A DNA stretch of 64,000 nt from the NCBI RefSeq assembly GCF_001429285.1, contig NZ_LMJJ01000010.1, positions 1 through 64,000 on the forward strand, read 5' to 3'. The notes beneath the pieces are model-generated. The model had not been told where the DNA came from. It was given only the letters and a program-made list of their open reading frames with translations, and searched no databases. The translations under genes were made by a program, and so were the position numbers. The DNA comes from Ensifer sp. Root278. GTDB taxonomy: Bacteria > Pseudomonadota > Alphaproteobacteria > Rhizobiales > Rhizobiaceae. Below, one piece after another: positions 18,895 to 28,264 of the stretch (the stretch's first letter is position 1; the number at the start of each line of letters is the position of its first letter).

Positions 18895-19754
18895 TCGCTC
18901 CGATCGCGGATCTTCTTTGGCAGGTTGTCGATCAGCAGGTTGACGCTGATGGTGAGGCTGGCGATCGCAAAGGAGGGAGCCATCACCGCCGGTGCGCCAA
19001 AGGGCAGGCCGCCGATGTTTTCGCGCACAAGAGCCCCCCAGTCGGCATAGGGCGGCTGGACGCCAAGGCCGAGGAAGGAGAGGCCGGAGAGCAGGAGAAC
19101 GATGAAGACGAAGCGGATGCCGAGGTCGGCAAGTACCGGTCCGACGATGTTCGGCAGGATTTCCGAGCGGATCAGATAAAGGGTACTTTCGCCTCGGATG
19201 CGGGCGACGGTGATGAAATCCATCGCGTTGATGTTGACGGCAAGCGCGCGGGCGAAACGGTACGCGCCGGGGATATAGATCACCGACAGCGTCAGGATCA
19301 GCACGGGAATGGAGGAGCCGACGGCAGCGACGATCACAAGGCCGAACAGCTTGCTCGGGATCGAGCTGAGGGCGTCGAGGAAGCGGCTCAGGACCGTGTC
19401 GAGCCAGCCGCCGGCGACCGCTGCGATCATGCCGAGCATCACGCCGCTGAAGCAGGCGATCGTAACTGCCGCAAGCGAGATGCCGACCGTGTAGCGGGCG
19501 CCCATCAGGATTCGCGAGAGCATGTCGCGGCCGAGATAATCGGAGCCGAGCCAGAAGTCGCGGCTCATCGGGCCGAAGTAATCGAGGTCGACAATTTCGC
19601 CGACAGGGTAGGGGATGATCAGCGGCGCGAAGATCGCGATCAACACCCATAAAAGGATGACCGAGAGACCGACCATGCCGATGATGTTGAAGCGATAGCC
19701 GAGCCGGGTTCCGGAAATCCGGTCAGACTTGGTCTCAGAACTGGTCATTGTCAT
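18891..19754 (-). CDS. Peptide-type ABC transporter permease (DppC-like)
   Basis: The 287-residue permease starts MTMTSSETKSDRISG and has an N-terminal membrane anchor typical of DppC proteins (about residues 25-50), a periplasmic segment with FWLGSDYLGRDMLSRI, and later transmembrane segments. The DppC signature GSDYLGRD is clear. The start at 19754 overlaps the end of the DppB-like gene by four bases. It pairs with that protein to form the inner-membrane channel. Confidence 0.94.
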   Translation of the reverse strand: MTMTSSETKSDRISGTRLGYRFNIIGMVGLSVILLWVLIAIFAPLIIPYPVGEIVDLDYFGPMSRDFWLGSDYLGRDMLSRILMGARYTVGISLAAVTIACFSGVMLGMIAAVAGGWLDTVLSRFLDALSSIPSKLFGLVIVAAVGSSIPVLILTLSVIYIPGAYRFARALAVNINAMDFITVARIRGESTLYLIRSEILPNIVGPVLADLGIRFVFIVLLLSGLSFLGLGVQPPYADWGALVRENIGGLPFGAPAVMAPSFAIASLTISVNLLIDNLPKKIRDRSE

Positions 19755-20701
19755 CGGAGCCTCGGATTGGAAAGAATGGCTATGATATCGGCGGCCGTGA
19801 TCAGGAGCAGGTAGCCGAGACAGAAGATCATCGCGCAACTCTGGATCAGCGGCAGGTCGCGAGTGGCGACGGCGTCGACCATCAGCTTGGCAATACCTGG
19901 ATAGTTGAAGATGGTCTCGACAATGATGACGCCGCCGAGCAGGTATGAGAGCGAAAGCGCGACCGCGTTGACAATCGGGCCCAGAGCGTTCGGCAGCGCA
20001 TGCCGAAACACGATGCGCGGCCGCGAGGCGCCCTTGAGCAACGCCATCTCCACATAGGGCGTGTTGAGCGTCTCGATCACCGCTGCCCGGGTCATGCGGA
20101 TCATTTGCGCCGAGATGACGAAGGTAAGGGTGATCACCGGCATGGCATAGATGCGCAGGAGGTCTGTCAGCGAGGTGACTTCGTTCGCGAAGGAGAGCGC
20201 CGGTAGCCATTTCAGGTAGACGGCGAAGATTAACACCGCGGAGGTCGCTATCATGAATTCCGGCACTGAGATGACGCCGATCGTCAACACGGTGACGGCA
20301 CGGTCGTACAGCGAGCCACGTAGCATCGCCGCGGTGATGCCGAGCGTCAGCGCGATCGGCACCGAAAAGAGCGCGGTGACGCCCGCGAGCTGCAGCGTAT
20401 TGATGAAACGCCCCCCGATCAGATCCGCGACCGGCATCTCATTGGCATAGGAGGTGCCGAGGTCGCCCTGCAGCAAACCAACGATCCAGCGCAGGAAACG
20501 GAAGATCGCCGGGTCGTCGAGATGCATGGCCTTGCGCAGACCTTCGACTGCCTCCGGCGTGGCGGCCTGGCCAAGCAGGATCGTCGCTGTGTCTCCCGGC
20601 AGGAGCGTCGTGGCGAAGAACACGGCGAAGGAGACGATCACCAGCGTGATCAAGGCGATGAGCAATCTGCTCAGCACGAGTGATAGGACACGGTTGTTCA
20701 C
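19751..20701 (-). CDS. Peptide-type ABC transporter permease (DppB-like)
   Basis: The 316-residue membrane protein has about six hydrophobic segments, beginning with LIALITLVIVSFAVFFATTL, and the family EAA loop (EMALLKGASRPRIVFRHALP, near residues 220-245). Its length and arrangement are those of DppB/OppB. It overlaps the DppC-like gene by four bases. The gap of about 85 bases upstream leads to the binding-protein gene, so the whole set is likely one transcript. Confidence 0.94.
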   Translation of the reverse strand: MNNRVLSLVLSRLLIALITLVIVSFAVFFATTLLPGDTATILLGQAATPEAVEGLRKAMHLDDPAIFRFLRWIVGLLQGDLGTSYANEMPVADLIGGRFINTLQLAGVTALFSVPIALTLGITAAMLRGSLYDRAVTVLTIGVISVPEFMIATSAVLIFAVYLKWLPALSFANEVTSLTDLLRIYAMPVITLTFVISAQMIRMTRAAVIETLNTPYVEMALLKGASRPRIVFRHALPNALGPIVNAVALSLSYLLGGVIIVETIFNYPGIAKLMVDAVATRDLPLIQSCAMIFCLGYLLLITAADIIAILSNPRLR

Positions 20702-20786
20702 GCGCGTTCCCTTTCGGCATTCGAGATTTCAAACCAAAAGGGTCAGAGCTGCAACCGAGGGGCTGCAGCCCCGACCGTTCGCCTCA

Positions 20787-22397
20787 TCAGGCTTCGAGCC
20801 AGACATATTCCGCGAAAGCATAACCCATCTGGCCGCCAAGCGGGTTGGCTTCCAAGCCCTTGAGCTTGGCGGTGATCGCGTCGACGTTGGAGATATAGGC
20901 CGGAATGATGGTGCCGGCTTCGCTTGCGACCATCACCTGCATCTCGTTGTAGATCGCCTTGCGCTTCTCCTGGTCGAGCGAGCCGCGCGCCTCGATCAGC
21001 ATCTTATCGAATTTCTCCGACTTGTACTGGCTTTCGTTCCAAGGCGCTTCCGTAGTGTAAAGCAGCGAGAACAGGATGTCCGGTGTCGGGCGCGGGTTGA
21101 TGTTGCCGAAATGGATCGGCGCCTTGAGCCAATAGTTGTCCCAATAGCCGTCGGCCGGTACGCGCTGAACGTCGAGCTTCAGTCCGATCTCGGCAGCGGA
21201 AGCCTGGATGATCATGGCCATATCGATCGACGAGTTCGCCGCCTCGGATGCGATCACCGGGATCGACTGACCGAGAATGCCGGCCTTCTCGAAATGGAAT
21301 TTCGCCTTTTCCGGATCGAACGCCCGCGGCTTCAGGTCGGCATTGTGGTAGAAGTTTGCCGGGGAAACCGGCTGGTCGTTGCCGACTTCTCCGAGGCCGC
21401 GGAGCGCCGACTTGACGATCTGCTCGCGGTTGACGAGGTACTTCATTCCCTCGACGAAGTCCCGTTTGCTGCCGGGCTCCAAGTCCATGCGTATGTTGAG
21501 ATTGGTGTAGTTGCCGGAGGTGGTTTTCGAGAGTACGAAGCCGTCGCCTTGGGCCTCGACCAGGCGCATCGAGCGCGGATTGATCGTAGCGGCGAGATGG
21601 ATATCGCCCGAGAGCAGTGCGTTGACGCGCGAGCTATCGTCGCTGATCGCGAAGTACTCGAAGGAGTCGACGTTCGGGCCGGACTTCCAATAGTTCTTGT
21701 TCTTGATGCCGACCGAGCGCACGCCGGGCTCGAAGACTTCTCTCACGAATGCGCCGGTGCCGTTGCCCTTGGAAAAATCCGTCGTGCCATCGGCGACGAT
21801 CATGAAGTGGTGCATCGACAGGATGGTCGGCAGGTCGGCGTTCGGATTTGCGAGCGTGATCTCGACCGTCTGCTTGTCCACAGCCTTGAAGCCCGTCATC
21901 TGCGCGGCGATCTTCGCGACCTTCGAACCGACGGATGGATCGAGATGGCGTTTCAACGAGAAGACCACGTCCTCGGCGGTCAACGGCTTGCCGTCGTGGA
22001 AAGCGACGCCGCTCCTCAGTTTGACCGTCCAGGTCTTCGCATCCTTGGACTCGATCGCTTCGGCGAGCTCCATCTGCGGGGTGCCGCTCTTATCGAGGAA
22101 GGTGAGACGGTTGTAGAAGGAGCAGCACCGGACATAGTCGGTGGAGAGCGATGCCTTGGCCGGGTCGAGCGTGTCGGCGGTCGAGGACGACCAGCCGGCC
22201 GCTTTGAGCGCGCCGCCGGAGACCGGCGTTGCGGCAACCGCGTTGGAGGCGCGGCCGAGCACTAGACTGCCGGCGGAGAGGGCAACGCCACCGGCGAGCA
22301 TCATCTGCAGCAGTTCACGGCGCGTTGCTCCGCGGCGGATGGCGTTTTCGACCATGGCGTCGTCGGATCTGGTCCAATTAATGATTTTGTCGTTCAT
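20787..22397 (-). CDS. Peptide-type ABC transporter substrate-binding protein (SBP family 5)
   Basis: The 536-residue protein has a probable twin-arginine signal (TRRELLQMMLAGGVALSAGS) with cleavage in the following ASNAVAA region. The mature part has SBP_bac_5 marks such as ETLDPAKASLSTDY-like opening (DTLDPAKASL), AWTVKLRSGVAFHDGKPLTAEDV-like core (GVAFHDGKPLTAEDVVFSLK). It would bind a peptide, opine or amine in the periplasm. The start at 22397 is preceded by AAGGGGAA; a longer upstream frame would not carry a signal peptide at its end. Neighbouring amine and amino-acid genes suggest the cargo feeds them. Confidence 0.93.
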   Translation of the reverse strand: MNDKIINWTRSDDAMVENAIRRGATRRELLQMMLAGGVALSAGSLVLGRASNAVAATPVSGGALKAAGWSSSTADTLDPAKASLSTDYVRCCSFYNRLTFLDKSGTPQMELAEAIESKDAKTWTVKLRSGVAFHDGKPLTAEDVVFSLKRHLDPSVGSKVAKIAAQMTGFKAVDKQTVEITLANPNADLPTILSMHHFMIVADGTTDFSKGNGTGAFVREVFEPGVRSVGIKNKNYWKSGPNVDSFEYFAISDDSSRVNALLSGDIHLAATINPRSMRLVEAQGDGFVLSKTTSGNYTNLNIRMDLEPGSKRDFVEGMKYLVNREQIVKSALRGLGEVGNDQPVSPANFYHNADLKPRAFDPEKAKFHFEKAGILGQSIPVIASEAANSSIDMAMIIQASAAEIGLKLDVQRVPADGYWDNYWLKAPIHFGNINPRPTPDILFSLLYTTEAPWNESQYKSEKFDKMLIEARGSLDQEKRKAIYNEMQVMVASEAGTIIPAYISNVDAITAKLKGLEANPLGGQMGYAFAEYVWLEA

Positions 22398-22466
22398 GTC
22401 ATTCCCCTTTTCGTCTGTTGGTGGGCTGCCCGTCTTCCGTGGGCTTAGACCCATCCGGTGAACTGG

Positions 22467-23228
22467 TCAGCTACGTGCGACGGCCGCGGCATCGGCAAGG
22501 CCGGTCATGGAGGTGAAGTGGTAGTCGGGTTCGGTGAACTCGGCCGGCTCTATGGTGCCGCCGTAACCTTTCTGCCCGTGGCGCCGCTCGATCCAGCAGT
22601 TGGTCAGCCCAAGCTTCCGCGAAATGCCGATGTCGTGGTACTGGCTCTGGGCGACATGCAGGACGTCGTCCTTCGAATTGCCTTCCGAGCCGACGAAGTC
22701 GAAAACCTTCTGAAAGAAGGCGGGGTCAGGTTTTTCGGTACCGGTATCGTCGGCGGTGAAGGCGGCATAGAAGGGATCGCCCAGTTCCTTGGCGAAGAAA
22801 TCGAATGCCCAGCGGCGCGCATTGGTCATAGCAACAAGCCGGTAATTCTTCGCAAGGCGCTCCAGCGCTTCGGCGCTGTCTTCGAAGGCCCTCCAGTTCC
22901 CGGCGGAGTCCCTGAGACGCTCGCCATATTTCCGCTCAGTCGGAAGGCCGAGCTTCGGCGCGATTTCGAGATAGACGCGCACCAGATCGTCCGGGAAGAG
23001 GTCGGCGTCCTTGGAGTAGCGCGCCGCGCGGTAGAGGCTGAGCGCCTCCTCACCATCGATGGCGACACTGGCCTCGGCGGCGATGCCGGCGAGGCAATCC
23101 TTGAGGCCGCCCTCGAAGTCGATCAGCGTGCCGACGACGTCGAAGGTCATGTATTTGAATTCGGGCAGGCTCTTGTGCACATCGATTCCCCAGTTTTTTC
23201 GCGTCCCAGGTCGGAACGCCGACTTCAT
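22467..23228 (-). CDS. Haloacid dehalogenase type II-like hydrolase (HAD superfamily)
   Basis: The HAD nucleophile motif is FDVVGTLID, followed by MTNARRWAFDFF (motif II) and the C-terminal DDVLHVAQSQYHDI (motif IV region). The start is uncertain: ATG at 23228 gives 253 residues, while a GTG at 23177 leading to HKSLPEFKYMTFD gives about 236 and better resembles the family start. Enzymes of this group hydrolyse a carbon-halogen or phosphate bond, but many rhizobial members have unknown substrates. A second, related HAD protein lies at 25967, and both flank the aminotransferase/GNAT pair, so they probably serve the same pathway. Confidence 0.85.
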   Translation of the reverse strand: MKSAFRPGTRKNWGIDVHKSLPEFKYMTFDVVGTLIDFEGGLKDCLAGIAAEASVAIDGEEALSLYRAARYSKDADLFPDDLVRVYLEIAPKLGLPTERKYGERLRDSAGNWRAFEDSAEALERLAKNYRLVAMTNARRWAFDFFAKELGDPFYAAFTADDTGTEKPDPAFFQKVFDFVGSEGNSKDDVLHVAQSQYHDIGISRKLGLTNCWIERRHGQKGYGGTIEPAEFTEPDYHFTSMTGLADAAAVARS

Positions 23229-23422
23229 GAAGAAGAATATTCTGTTCCCGTCGGCGGGATGTTTTCCCCGCTCTTGCTGGAAAGGCCGCATATGCTGGGA
23301 TCCGGCCGCTTCCTTGATTTGAGTTTGGCAGTTGCGCCGCGCCGGAGTCTCCGAAAGGGCGCCGTGGCGCGGCACAAAATTTCGAATATGGCGGTTCCGC
23401 GATATATCGCGTCAGTCGTCCA

Positions 23423-24799
23423 TCAGGCCCTCAAAGCCTGGCGAACATCCGGGTCTTCCAAGGTCTCGTCCAATGTTTGGCGGGTGCGCTCGACAATCGC
23501 GTCGATCTCCGCGGCGGTGCAGCAGAGCGGCGGCGCATAGCCGAGCACGCCATTGGCGAAGGCGCGGATGACGAGGCCGTTTTCCCAGGCCCGGTCGAAG
23601 ATGCGGCGCGCCGGCTCCGCGGCCGCCGGCAAAGGGGTCTTCCTCGACTTGTCGACGACGAGCTCGACGGCGGCCAGCATGCCGCGGCCGCGCACATCGC
23701 CGACAAGGGGATGGTCCCTCAGGCTTTCGAGACCTTCCATCAGCCGTGCACCGGCCGTGACGCCGTTTTCCAAGAGGCCGTTCTCGTAGAGCCTCAGCAC
23801 CTCGAGGCCGACAGCGGCGCTGACCGGATGTGCCGAATAGGTGTAACCGTGGCCGACGGCGGAAGCGCCGGCGCCGTCGGCAATCGTCTGATAGACGTGG
23901 TCGGCCATGAACACGGCCCCCATCGGCACATAGCCGGACGTGAGACCTTTGGCCGTGGTGATGAAGTCCGGCACGATCTCGTCCTCGGTAGAGGCAAAGA
24001 GCGGTCCGGTGCGACCGAAGCCGGTAATCACCTCGTCTGCAACGAAAAGGATGCCGAGCTCGCGGCAGAGTTCGCGCATCGCCTTCATCCAGCCCTTGGG
24101 TGGCACCAGCACGCCGCCCGAGCCCTGGATCGGCTCTGCATAGAAGGCAGCGACACGCTCGGGGCCAATTTCCCCGACCTTGCGCCGGAGAGCGGCCAGC
24201 GACGCCTCGATGATCGCCTGCGGGCTCTCTCCCACCGGATTGCGGTAGGCATAGTGAGACGGAATTTTGTGTTGCCAGTCGAAGGGAATGCCGAAGCCGG
24301 CGTGGAAGGCCGGCAGCGCCGTCAGCCCGGCGCCGACCGTCGATGAGCCGTGATAGCCTTGCTCGACCGAAATGAACTGATCGCGTTGCGGCTGGCCGCG
24401 GGCAATCCAATAATAGCGGATGAAGCGGATCGTGCTGTCGACGGCGTCGGAGCCGCCGAGCGTGAAATAGACGTGGTTGAGATCGCCCGGCGCGCGCTCG
24501 GCGAGTTCCGAGGCGAGGCGGATCGCGGGCTCGGAGCCGAGCCCGAAATAGGCCGTCGCATAGGGAAGCTCGCGCATCTGCCGGGCGGCCGCTTCGACGA
24601 TCGCTTCGTGGCCATAGCCGGCATTGACGCACCAAAGGCCGGCAAAGCCGTCGATCAGTTGCTTGCCCGAAGCGTCGGTGACCGTCGCGCCTTTTGCCGA
24701 GGCGAGTACGCGCACGCCGAGTTTTTCATGGCCGCGATAGGAGGCGACCGGATGGATGAGGTGGGCGCGATCGAGTTCGATGAGGGAATTGCTGTACAT
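23423..24799 (-). CDS. Class III pyridoxal-phosphate aminotransferase (omega-aminotransferase type)
   Basis: The 458-residue protein has the class III features: GGSDAVDSTIRFIRYYW for phosphate binding, YHGSSTVGAG, the PLP pocket motif FVADEVITGFGRTG, and the Schiff-base lysine in TTAKGLTSGYVPMGAV. Members move the amino group of omega-amino acids, polyamines or gamma-aminobutyrate to pyruvate or 2-oxoglutarate. It lies 13 bases upstream-side of the GNAT gene (24813) in the same direction, and is near a PuuB-like oxidase and GabD, which supports amine catabolism. Confidence 0.94.
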   Translation of the reverse strand: MYSNSLIELDRAHLIHPVASYRGHEKLGVRVLASAKGATVTDASGKQLIDGFAGLWCVNAGYGHEAIVEAAARQMRELPYATAYFGLGSEPAIRLASELAERAPGDLNHVYFTLGGSDAVDSTIRFIRYYWIARGQPQRDQFISVEQGYHGSSTVGAGLTALPAFHAGFGIPFDWQHKIPSHYAYRNPVGESPQAIIEASLAALRRKVGEIGPERVAAFYAEPIQGSGGVLVPPKGWMKAMRELCRELGILFVADEVITGFGRTGPLFASTEDEIVPDFITTAKGLTSGYVPMGAVFMADHVYQTIADGAGASAVGHGYTYSAHPVSAAVGLEVLRLYENGLLENGVTAGARLMEGLESLRDHPLVGDVRGRGMLAAVELVVDKSRKTPLPAAAEPARRIFDRAWENGLVIRAFANGVLGYAPPLCCTAAEIDAIVERTRQTLDETLEDPDVRQALRA

Positions 24800-24812
24800 G
24801 ATGATCTCCGGA

Positions 24813-25649
24813 TCAGCCGAGCGCCTGATTGGCGAGGGCGAAGGTGGTAGCGGCCGGGTCGGCGGCGCGGTGGATCGGGGGCTTCATCATGGCGATACCC
24901 CCGCCGACATGGGCGAGTCCTTGCTCGGCAAGCCAGAGAGAAAGGCCGGTCTCGGCAGTGGTATCGAGCCTGATGAACCGGCCGGTTCGCGTGGACATGA
25001 AGTGGGCCACGAGCGCCTTGGCGTCTTCGAGACCTTTAGCGACGACGGGCCCAATGGCCTCGCCGCGGCCGAAGGGGCGGATGCCGCCGAACCCGCAAAC
25101 GCGCCCGTCCCGGCGGATCACCGCAAAGTTGCCGACCTTCCCGAGATAGGCAATCATCCCTTCACGGTCGGCGCCGAAGGCGAGGCGGTCGAGCGCGACG
25201 ATCGCTTCGATGTCGGCCGCGACCGCCTGTTCCGTTTGCCCAGGCTCGGCGATTGCTCTGACGATGCCCTGATGCTGCAACACGCGACCCGTCTCGCGGA
25301 AGCCGAGCCTTTCGTATAGCGGCAGGCCCTCAGTCGTTGCCACGAGTCTGAGCGGACGATCGGCCGCTAGCCGCAACGCGGCGTCCATTAGCTTGCGACC
25401 GAGGCCGCGGCCGCGCATGGCCTCGTCGACGATGACCATGTTGATCGTTGCACAGTCGGACTTGTAAGGGGTGACGAGTACAGTGCCGACGACCCGGTCG
25501 CCCTCAATCGCGACGACGCCTTGGCTCAGGGTCAGCGCCATCTGCCAATCTTCAAGGCGATGTGGCCAGCCGGCCTGCCGGGATAGCTTGACGGCGGCTT
25601 CCAGATGCTCAGGTCCGAAGGCGGCAATATCGATCTGACTTGTCTGCAT
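24813..25649 (-). CDS. GNAT acetyltransferase with second C-terminal domain (paralogue A)
   Basis: The 278-residue product starts MQTSQIDIAAFGPEHLEAA. The N-terminal half is a GNAT fold with an acetyl-CoA loop (DEAMRGRGLGRKLMDAAL). The C-terminal half contains CGFGGIRPFGRGEAIGPVVA and RLDTTAETGLSLWLAEQGL, shared with the protein at 35302. The natural acceptor is unknown. It is coupled to the aminotransferase gene directly downstream, and its promoter probably lies between 25649 and the divergent HAD gene at 25967. Confidence 0.9.
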   Translation of the reverse strand: MQTSQIDIAAFGPEHLEAAVKLSRQAGWPHRLEDWQMALTLSQGVVAIEGDRVVGTVLVTPYKSDCATINMVIVDEAMRGRGLGRKLMDAALRLAADRPLRLVATTEGLPLYERLGFRETGRVLQHQGIVRAIAEPGQTEQAVAADIEAIVALDRLAFGADREGMIAYLGKVGNFAVIRRDGRVCGFGGIRPFGRGEAIGPVVAKGLEDAKALVAHFMSTRTGRFIRLDTTAETGLSLWLAEQGLAHVGGGIAMMKPPIHRAADPAATTFALANQALG

Positions 25650-25966
25650 GGCATTTCCTTCAATTTCTGCCCGCAAGTCTGAAGGAGTGCCGGCCGGCAG
25701 ATCGTCTGAAGGCTTTGGCTTGCGCGGTATCTTATAGCTTTGCACCTGCCGGTCGCCGCATCTTATGCTGGCAGGGAAGAGCGCTGGGAGGGCGCCGGGG
25801 CGGAAGGGCGCCGTTGACCACCAGCAGCCACACAACCTTCTGCCAAAGCCGGCGCTCGATACGATAGATTCTGCTTCGAACGCCGCCAAATCAGGCGAGG
25901 CGATGGGAGTCGCAGCGCCTATGATCCTCACAGAATACCTGGTCACGTTCTTTCAAGGATACGCAC

Positions 25967-26635
25967 ATGACGACGTTCCGTCCGAAATACATCACCTTCG
26001 ACTGCTACGGCACGCTGACGAACTTCCAGATGGCGGAAGCGGCCCGCGACCTCTATCAGGAGCAGCTCGACGAGGCGCGCATGGCTGAATTCATCAAGAA
26101 TTTCGCGGCCTACCGCTTGGACGAGGTCCTGGGCGCCTGGAAGCCCTATGCCGAGGTGGTGCACAATTCGCTGGAACGGACCTGCAAGCGCAACGGCATT
26201 AAATTCCGCGATGAAGCTGCGAAGATGGTCTATGAGCGCGTGCCGACATGGGGGCCGCATGCGGACGTGCCGGCGGGGCTTGCCAAGGTCGCCAAGGAGA
26301 TCCCACTGGTGATCCTGTCGAATGCAATGAATTCACAGATCATGTCGAATGTCGAAAAGCTTGGCGCACCCTTCCATGCGGTCTACACCGCCGAGCAGGC
26401 GCAGTCCTACAAACCGCGCTTTAAGGGCTTCGAATACATGCTGGATATGCTCGGCTGTGATCCGCAGGACATTCTTCACTGCTCGTCCTCCTTCCGCTAC
26501 GACCTGATGTCGGCGCACGACCTCGGCATCAAGAACAAAGTCTGGGTCAATCGCGGTCATGAGCCGGCCAATCCCTACTACGGCTATGTCGAGATAGCCG
26601 ACATCTCCGGCCTGCCGGGCGTCGTCGGTCTTTAG
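25967..26635 (+). CDS. Haloacid dehalogenase type II-like hydrolase (second copy)
   Basis: The 222-residue protein begins MTTFRPKYITFDCYGTLTNF, with the nucleophile Asp in FDCYGTL. It continues with motif II VILSNAMNSQ, motif III lysine in SYKPRFKGFEYML, and motif IV DILHCSSSFRYDLMSAHDLG. This is the complete L-2-haloacid dehalogenase layout. It is followed 15 bases later by the PuuB-like oxidase and is divergent from the GNAT-aminotransferase pair. Dehalogenase activity is possible, but in this setting a phosphatase-like role in an amino-compound pathway is equally likely. Confidence 0.92.
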   Translation: MTTFRPKYITFDCYGTLTNFQMAEAARDLYQEQLDEARMAEFIKNFAAYRLDEVLGAWKPYAEVVHNSLERTCKRNGIKFRDEAAKMVYERVPTWGPHADVPAGLAKVAKEIPLVILSNAMNSQIMSNVEKLGAPFHAVYTAEQAQSYKPRFKGFEYMLDMLGCDPQDILHCSSSFRYDLMSAHDLGIKNKVWVNRGHEPANPYYGYVEIADISGLPGVVGL

Positions 26636-26650
26636 AAAAGGCAGTGCGCC

Positions 26651-27925
26651 ATGAAGTTCCTGTCCTACTGGCATGATACGGCCCCGGCCTTTGCCGGAGC
26701 TGCGCAAGGCCCGGTCGATGGCCATTACGACGTCGCCGTGATTGGCGGCGGCTTCACCGGCCTCAGTGCGGCCCGGCAGCTTGCCAGGGCCGGGGCGAAG
26801 GTCGTCGTGCTGGAGGCCGAGAAGATCGGCTGGGGCGCCTCCGGCCGCAATGGCGGACACTTGAATAACGGGCTCGCCCATAGCTATCTTGCGGCCAAGG
26901 CGGAACTCGGCGGGGAGCGGGCGATTGCGCTCTACAAGGCGTTCGACGATTCAGTCGACACGATCGAGGCACTGATCACCGAAGAAGGTATCAACTGCAA
27001 CTTCCGCCGCGCCGGCAAAGTGAAGCTTGCCTCGAAGCCCCAGCATTTCGAGGCGATCGCCCGCAACTTCGAGGCGGTCAACGCGGAGGTCGATCCCGAT
27101 ACGGCGCTTCTCAGCGCCGAGGATCTGAAGCAGGAGGTCGGCTCGCCCTTCTTCGGGGCAATGCTCTCGAAGAAGAGCGCGATGATGCATATGGGGCGGT
27201 ATGTCGTCGGCCTCGCCGAAGCGGCTACGCGCCATGGCGCCATGGCTTTCGAGAGCGCGGCCGTCACCGAGCATCGCCAGGCGGGCGGCCGGCACACATT
27301 GAAGACCCCCCGCGGCAGCGTCACCGCGGATGCGGTTCTTGTCGCCACCGGCGCCTACACGCCTTCGATCTTCGGTTATTTCCGCCGCCGCATCATCGCC
27401 GTCGGCAGCTTCATCATCGCCACCCGACCGCTGACAGCGGCGGAGATCGGGGCGACAATGCCGGGTAGCCGCACCTGTGTCACGTCGATGAACATCGGTA
27501 ACTATTTCAGGCTCTCGCCCGACAACCGTCTGATCTTCGGCGGCCGCGCGCGCTTCTCGGCGACATCCGACCAGCGTTCGGACGAAAAAAGCGGCGCGAT
27601 CCTCAAGGCGAGCCTTACCGCGATCTTTCCGCAACTCGCCAATGTCGAGATCGACTACTGCTGGGGCGGCCTCGTCGATATGACCAAGGACCGATTCCCC
27701 CGCGCCGGTTATCAAGACGGCGTTTGGTACGCCATGGGCTATTCCGGCCACGGGGCGCAGCTTTCGACGCATCTCGGCATGATTATGGCGGATGCGATCC
27801 TCGACCGGCCGGACCGCAACCCGCTGAAGGGTCTCGAATGGCCGGCCGTGCCCGGGCATTTCGGCAAGCCTTGGTTCCTGCCGCTCGTCGGCATGTATTA
27901 CAAGATGCTGGACAGGATCCAGTAG
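26651..27925 (+). CDS. FAD-dependent oxidoreductase, gamma-glutamylputrescine oxidase (PuuB)-like
   Basis: The 424-residue protein has an FAD Rossmann motif (VAVIGGGFTGLSAARQLARAG), WGASGRNGGHLNNG, and the C-terminal DAO closing motif YAMGYSGHGAQLSTHLG. The ASGRNGG string is typical of PuuB and related amine oxidases. Such enzymes oxidise an amine to an aldehyde and ammonia with release of peroxide. Two aldehyde dehydrogenases on the other strand could take the product onward. The strong hairpin at 27942 terminates the HAD-PuuB transcript. Confidence 0.92.
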   Translation: MKFLSYWHDTAPAFAGAAQGPVDGHYDVAVIGGGFTGLSAARQLARAGAKVVVLEAEKIGWGASGRNGGHLNNGLAHSYLAAKAELGGERAIALYKAFDDSVDTIEALITEEGINCNFRRAGKVKLASKPQHFEAIARNFEAVNAEVDPDTALLSAEDLKQEVGSPFFGAMLSKKSAMMHMGRYVVGLAEAATRHGAMAFESAAVTEHRQAGGRHTLKTPRGSVTADAVLVATGAYTPSIFGYFRRRIIAVGSFIIATRPLTAAEIGATMPGSRTCVTSMNIGNYFRLSPDNRLIFGGRARFSATSDQRSDEKSGAILKASLTAIFPQLANVEIDYCWGGLVDMTKDRFPRAGYQDGVWYAMGYSGHGAQLSTHLGMIMADAILDRPDRNPLKGLEWPAVPGHFGKPWFLPLVGMYYKMLDRIQ

Positions 27926-27941
27926 ACAACGCGGGGGTAGG

Positions 27942-27983
27942 AAGAAGGGCGCGGACCGGACAGGTCCGCGCCCTTCTTTGTTT
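27942..27983 (+). terminator. Strong rho-independent terminator after the PuuB-like gene
   Basis: A 16-base perfect stem (left AAGAAGGGCGCGGACC at 27942-27957, right its complement at 27963-27978) encloses the loop GGACA and is followed by TTGTTT. The hairpin also works for the opposite strand, since its left arm is preceded by A-rich sequence only weakly; the main direction is that of the plus-strand genes. Confidence 0.85.
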
Positions 27984-28060
27984 GGATGATCTAGCCTGGC
28001 GTGCCGCGTCAAGTGTGCAGCGGTCTTGCAATAGAGCTGAAGCGCCTCGCGCGCGCTTGA

Positions 28061-28259
28061 GAGCGGGATGAAGAAACACGGGCGGCTTTTCGCGCGCATC
28101 CCGCTCTACTCCCAGAGCCGATCACGTTTTAGGCTTCGATTCGACCCAAGATCGTCGTGACCTACGGCGCGTCGCGTTCAATCGAATCACGCGACGCGCC
28201 GTAGATCCCTTGTTTGTGCCTGCCGTTGTCCCAAAAGCCGCGGCACACTTTTGGGCAAC
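28061..28259. repeat. Cluster of three intergenic palindromes (RIME-like)
   Basis: Between two convergent genes there are three hairpins in 200 bases. The first has arms GAGCGGGATG (28061-28070) and CATCCCGCTC (28097-28106). The second has perfect 15-base arms CTACGGCGCGTCGCG (28162-28176) and its complement (28190-28204) around a 13-base loop. The third is imperfect, GTTGTCCCAAAA (about 28225) against TTTTGGGCAAC (about 28249). Palindromic mosaic elements of this sort are common between genes in rhizobia (RIME-type elements); membership of a named family was not tested. Confidence 0.7.
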
Positions 28260-28264
28260 ATGCA

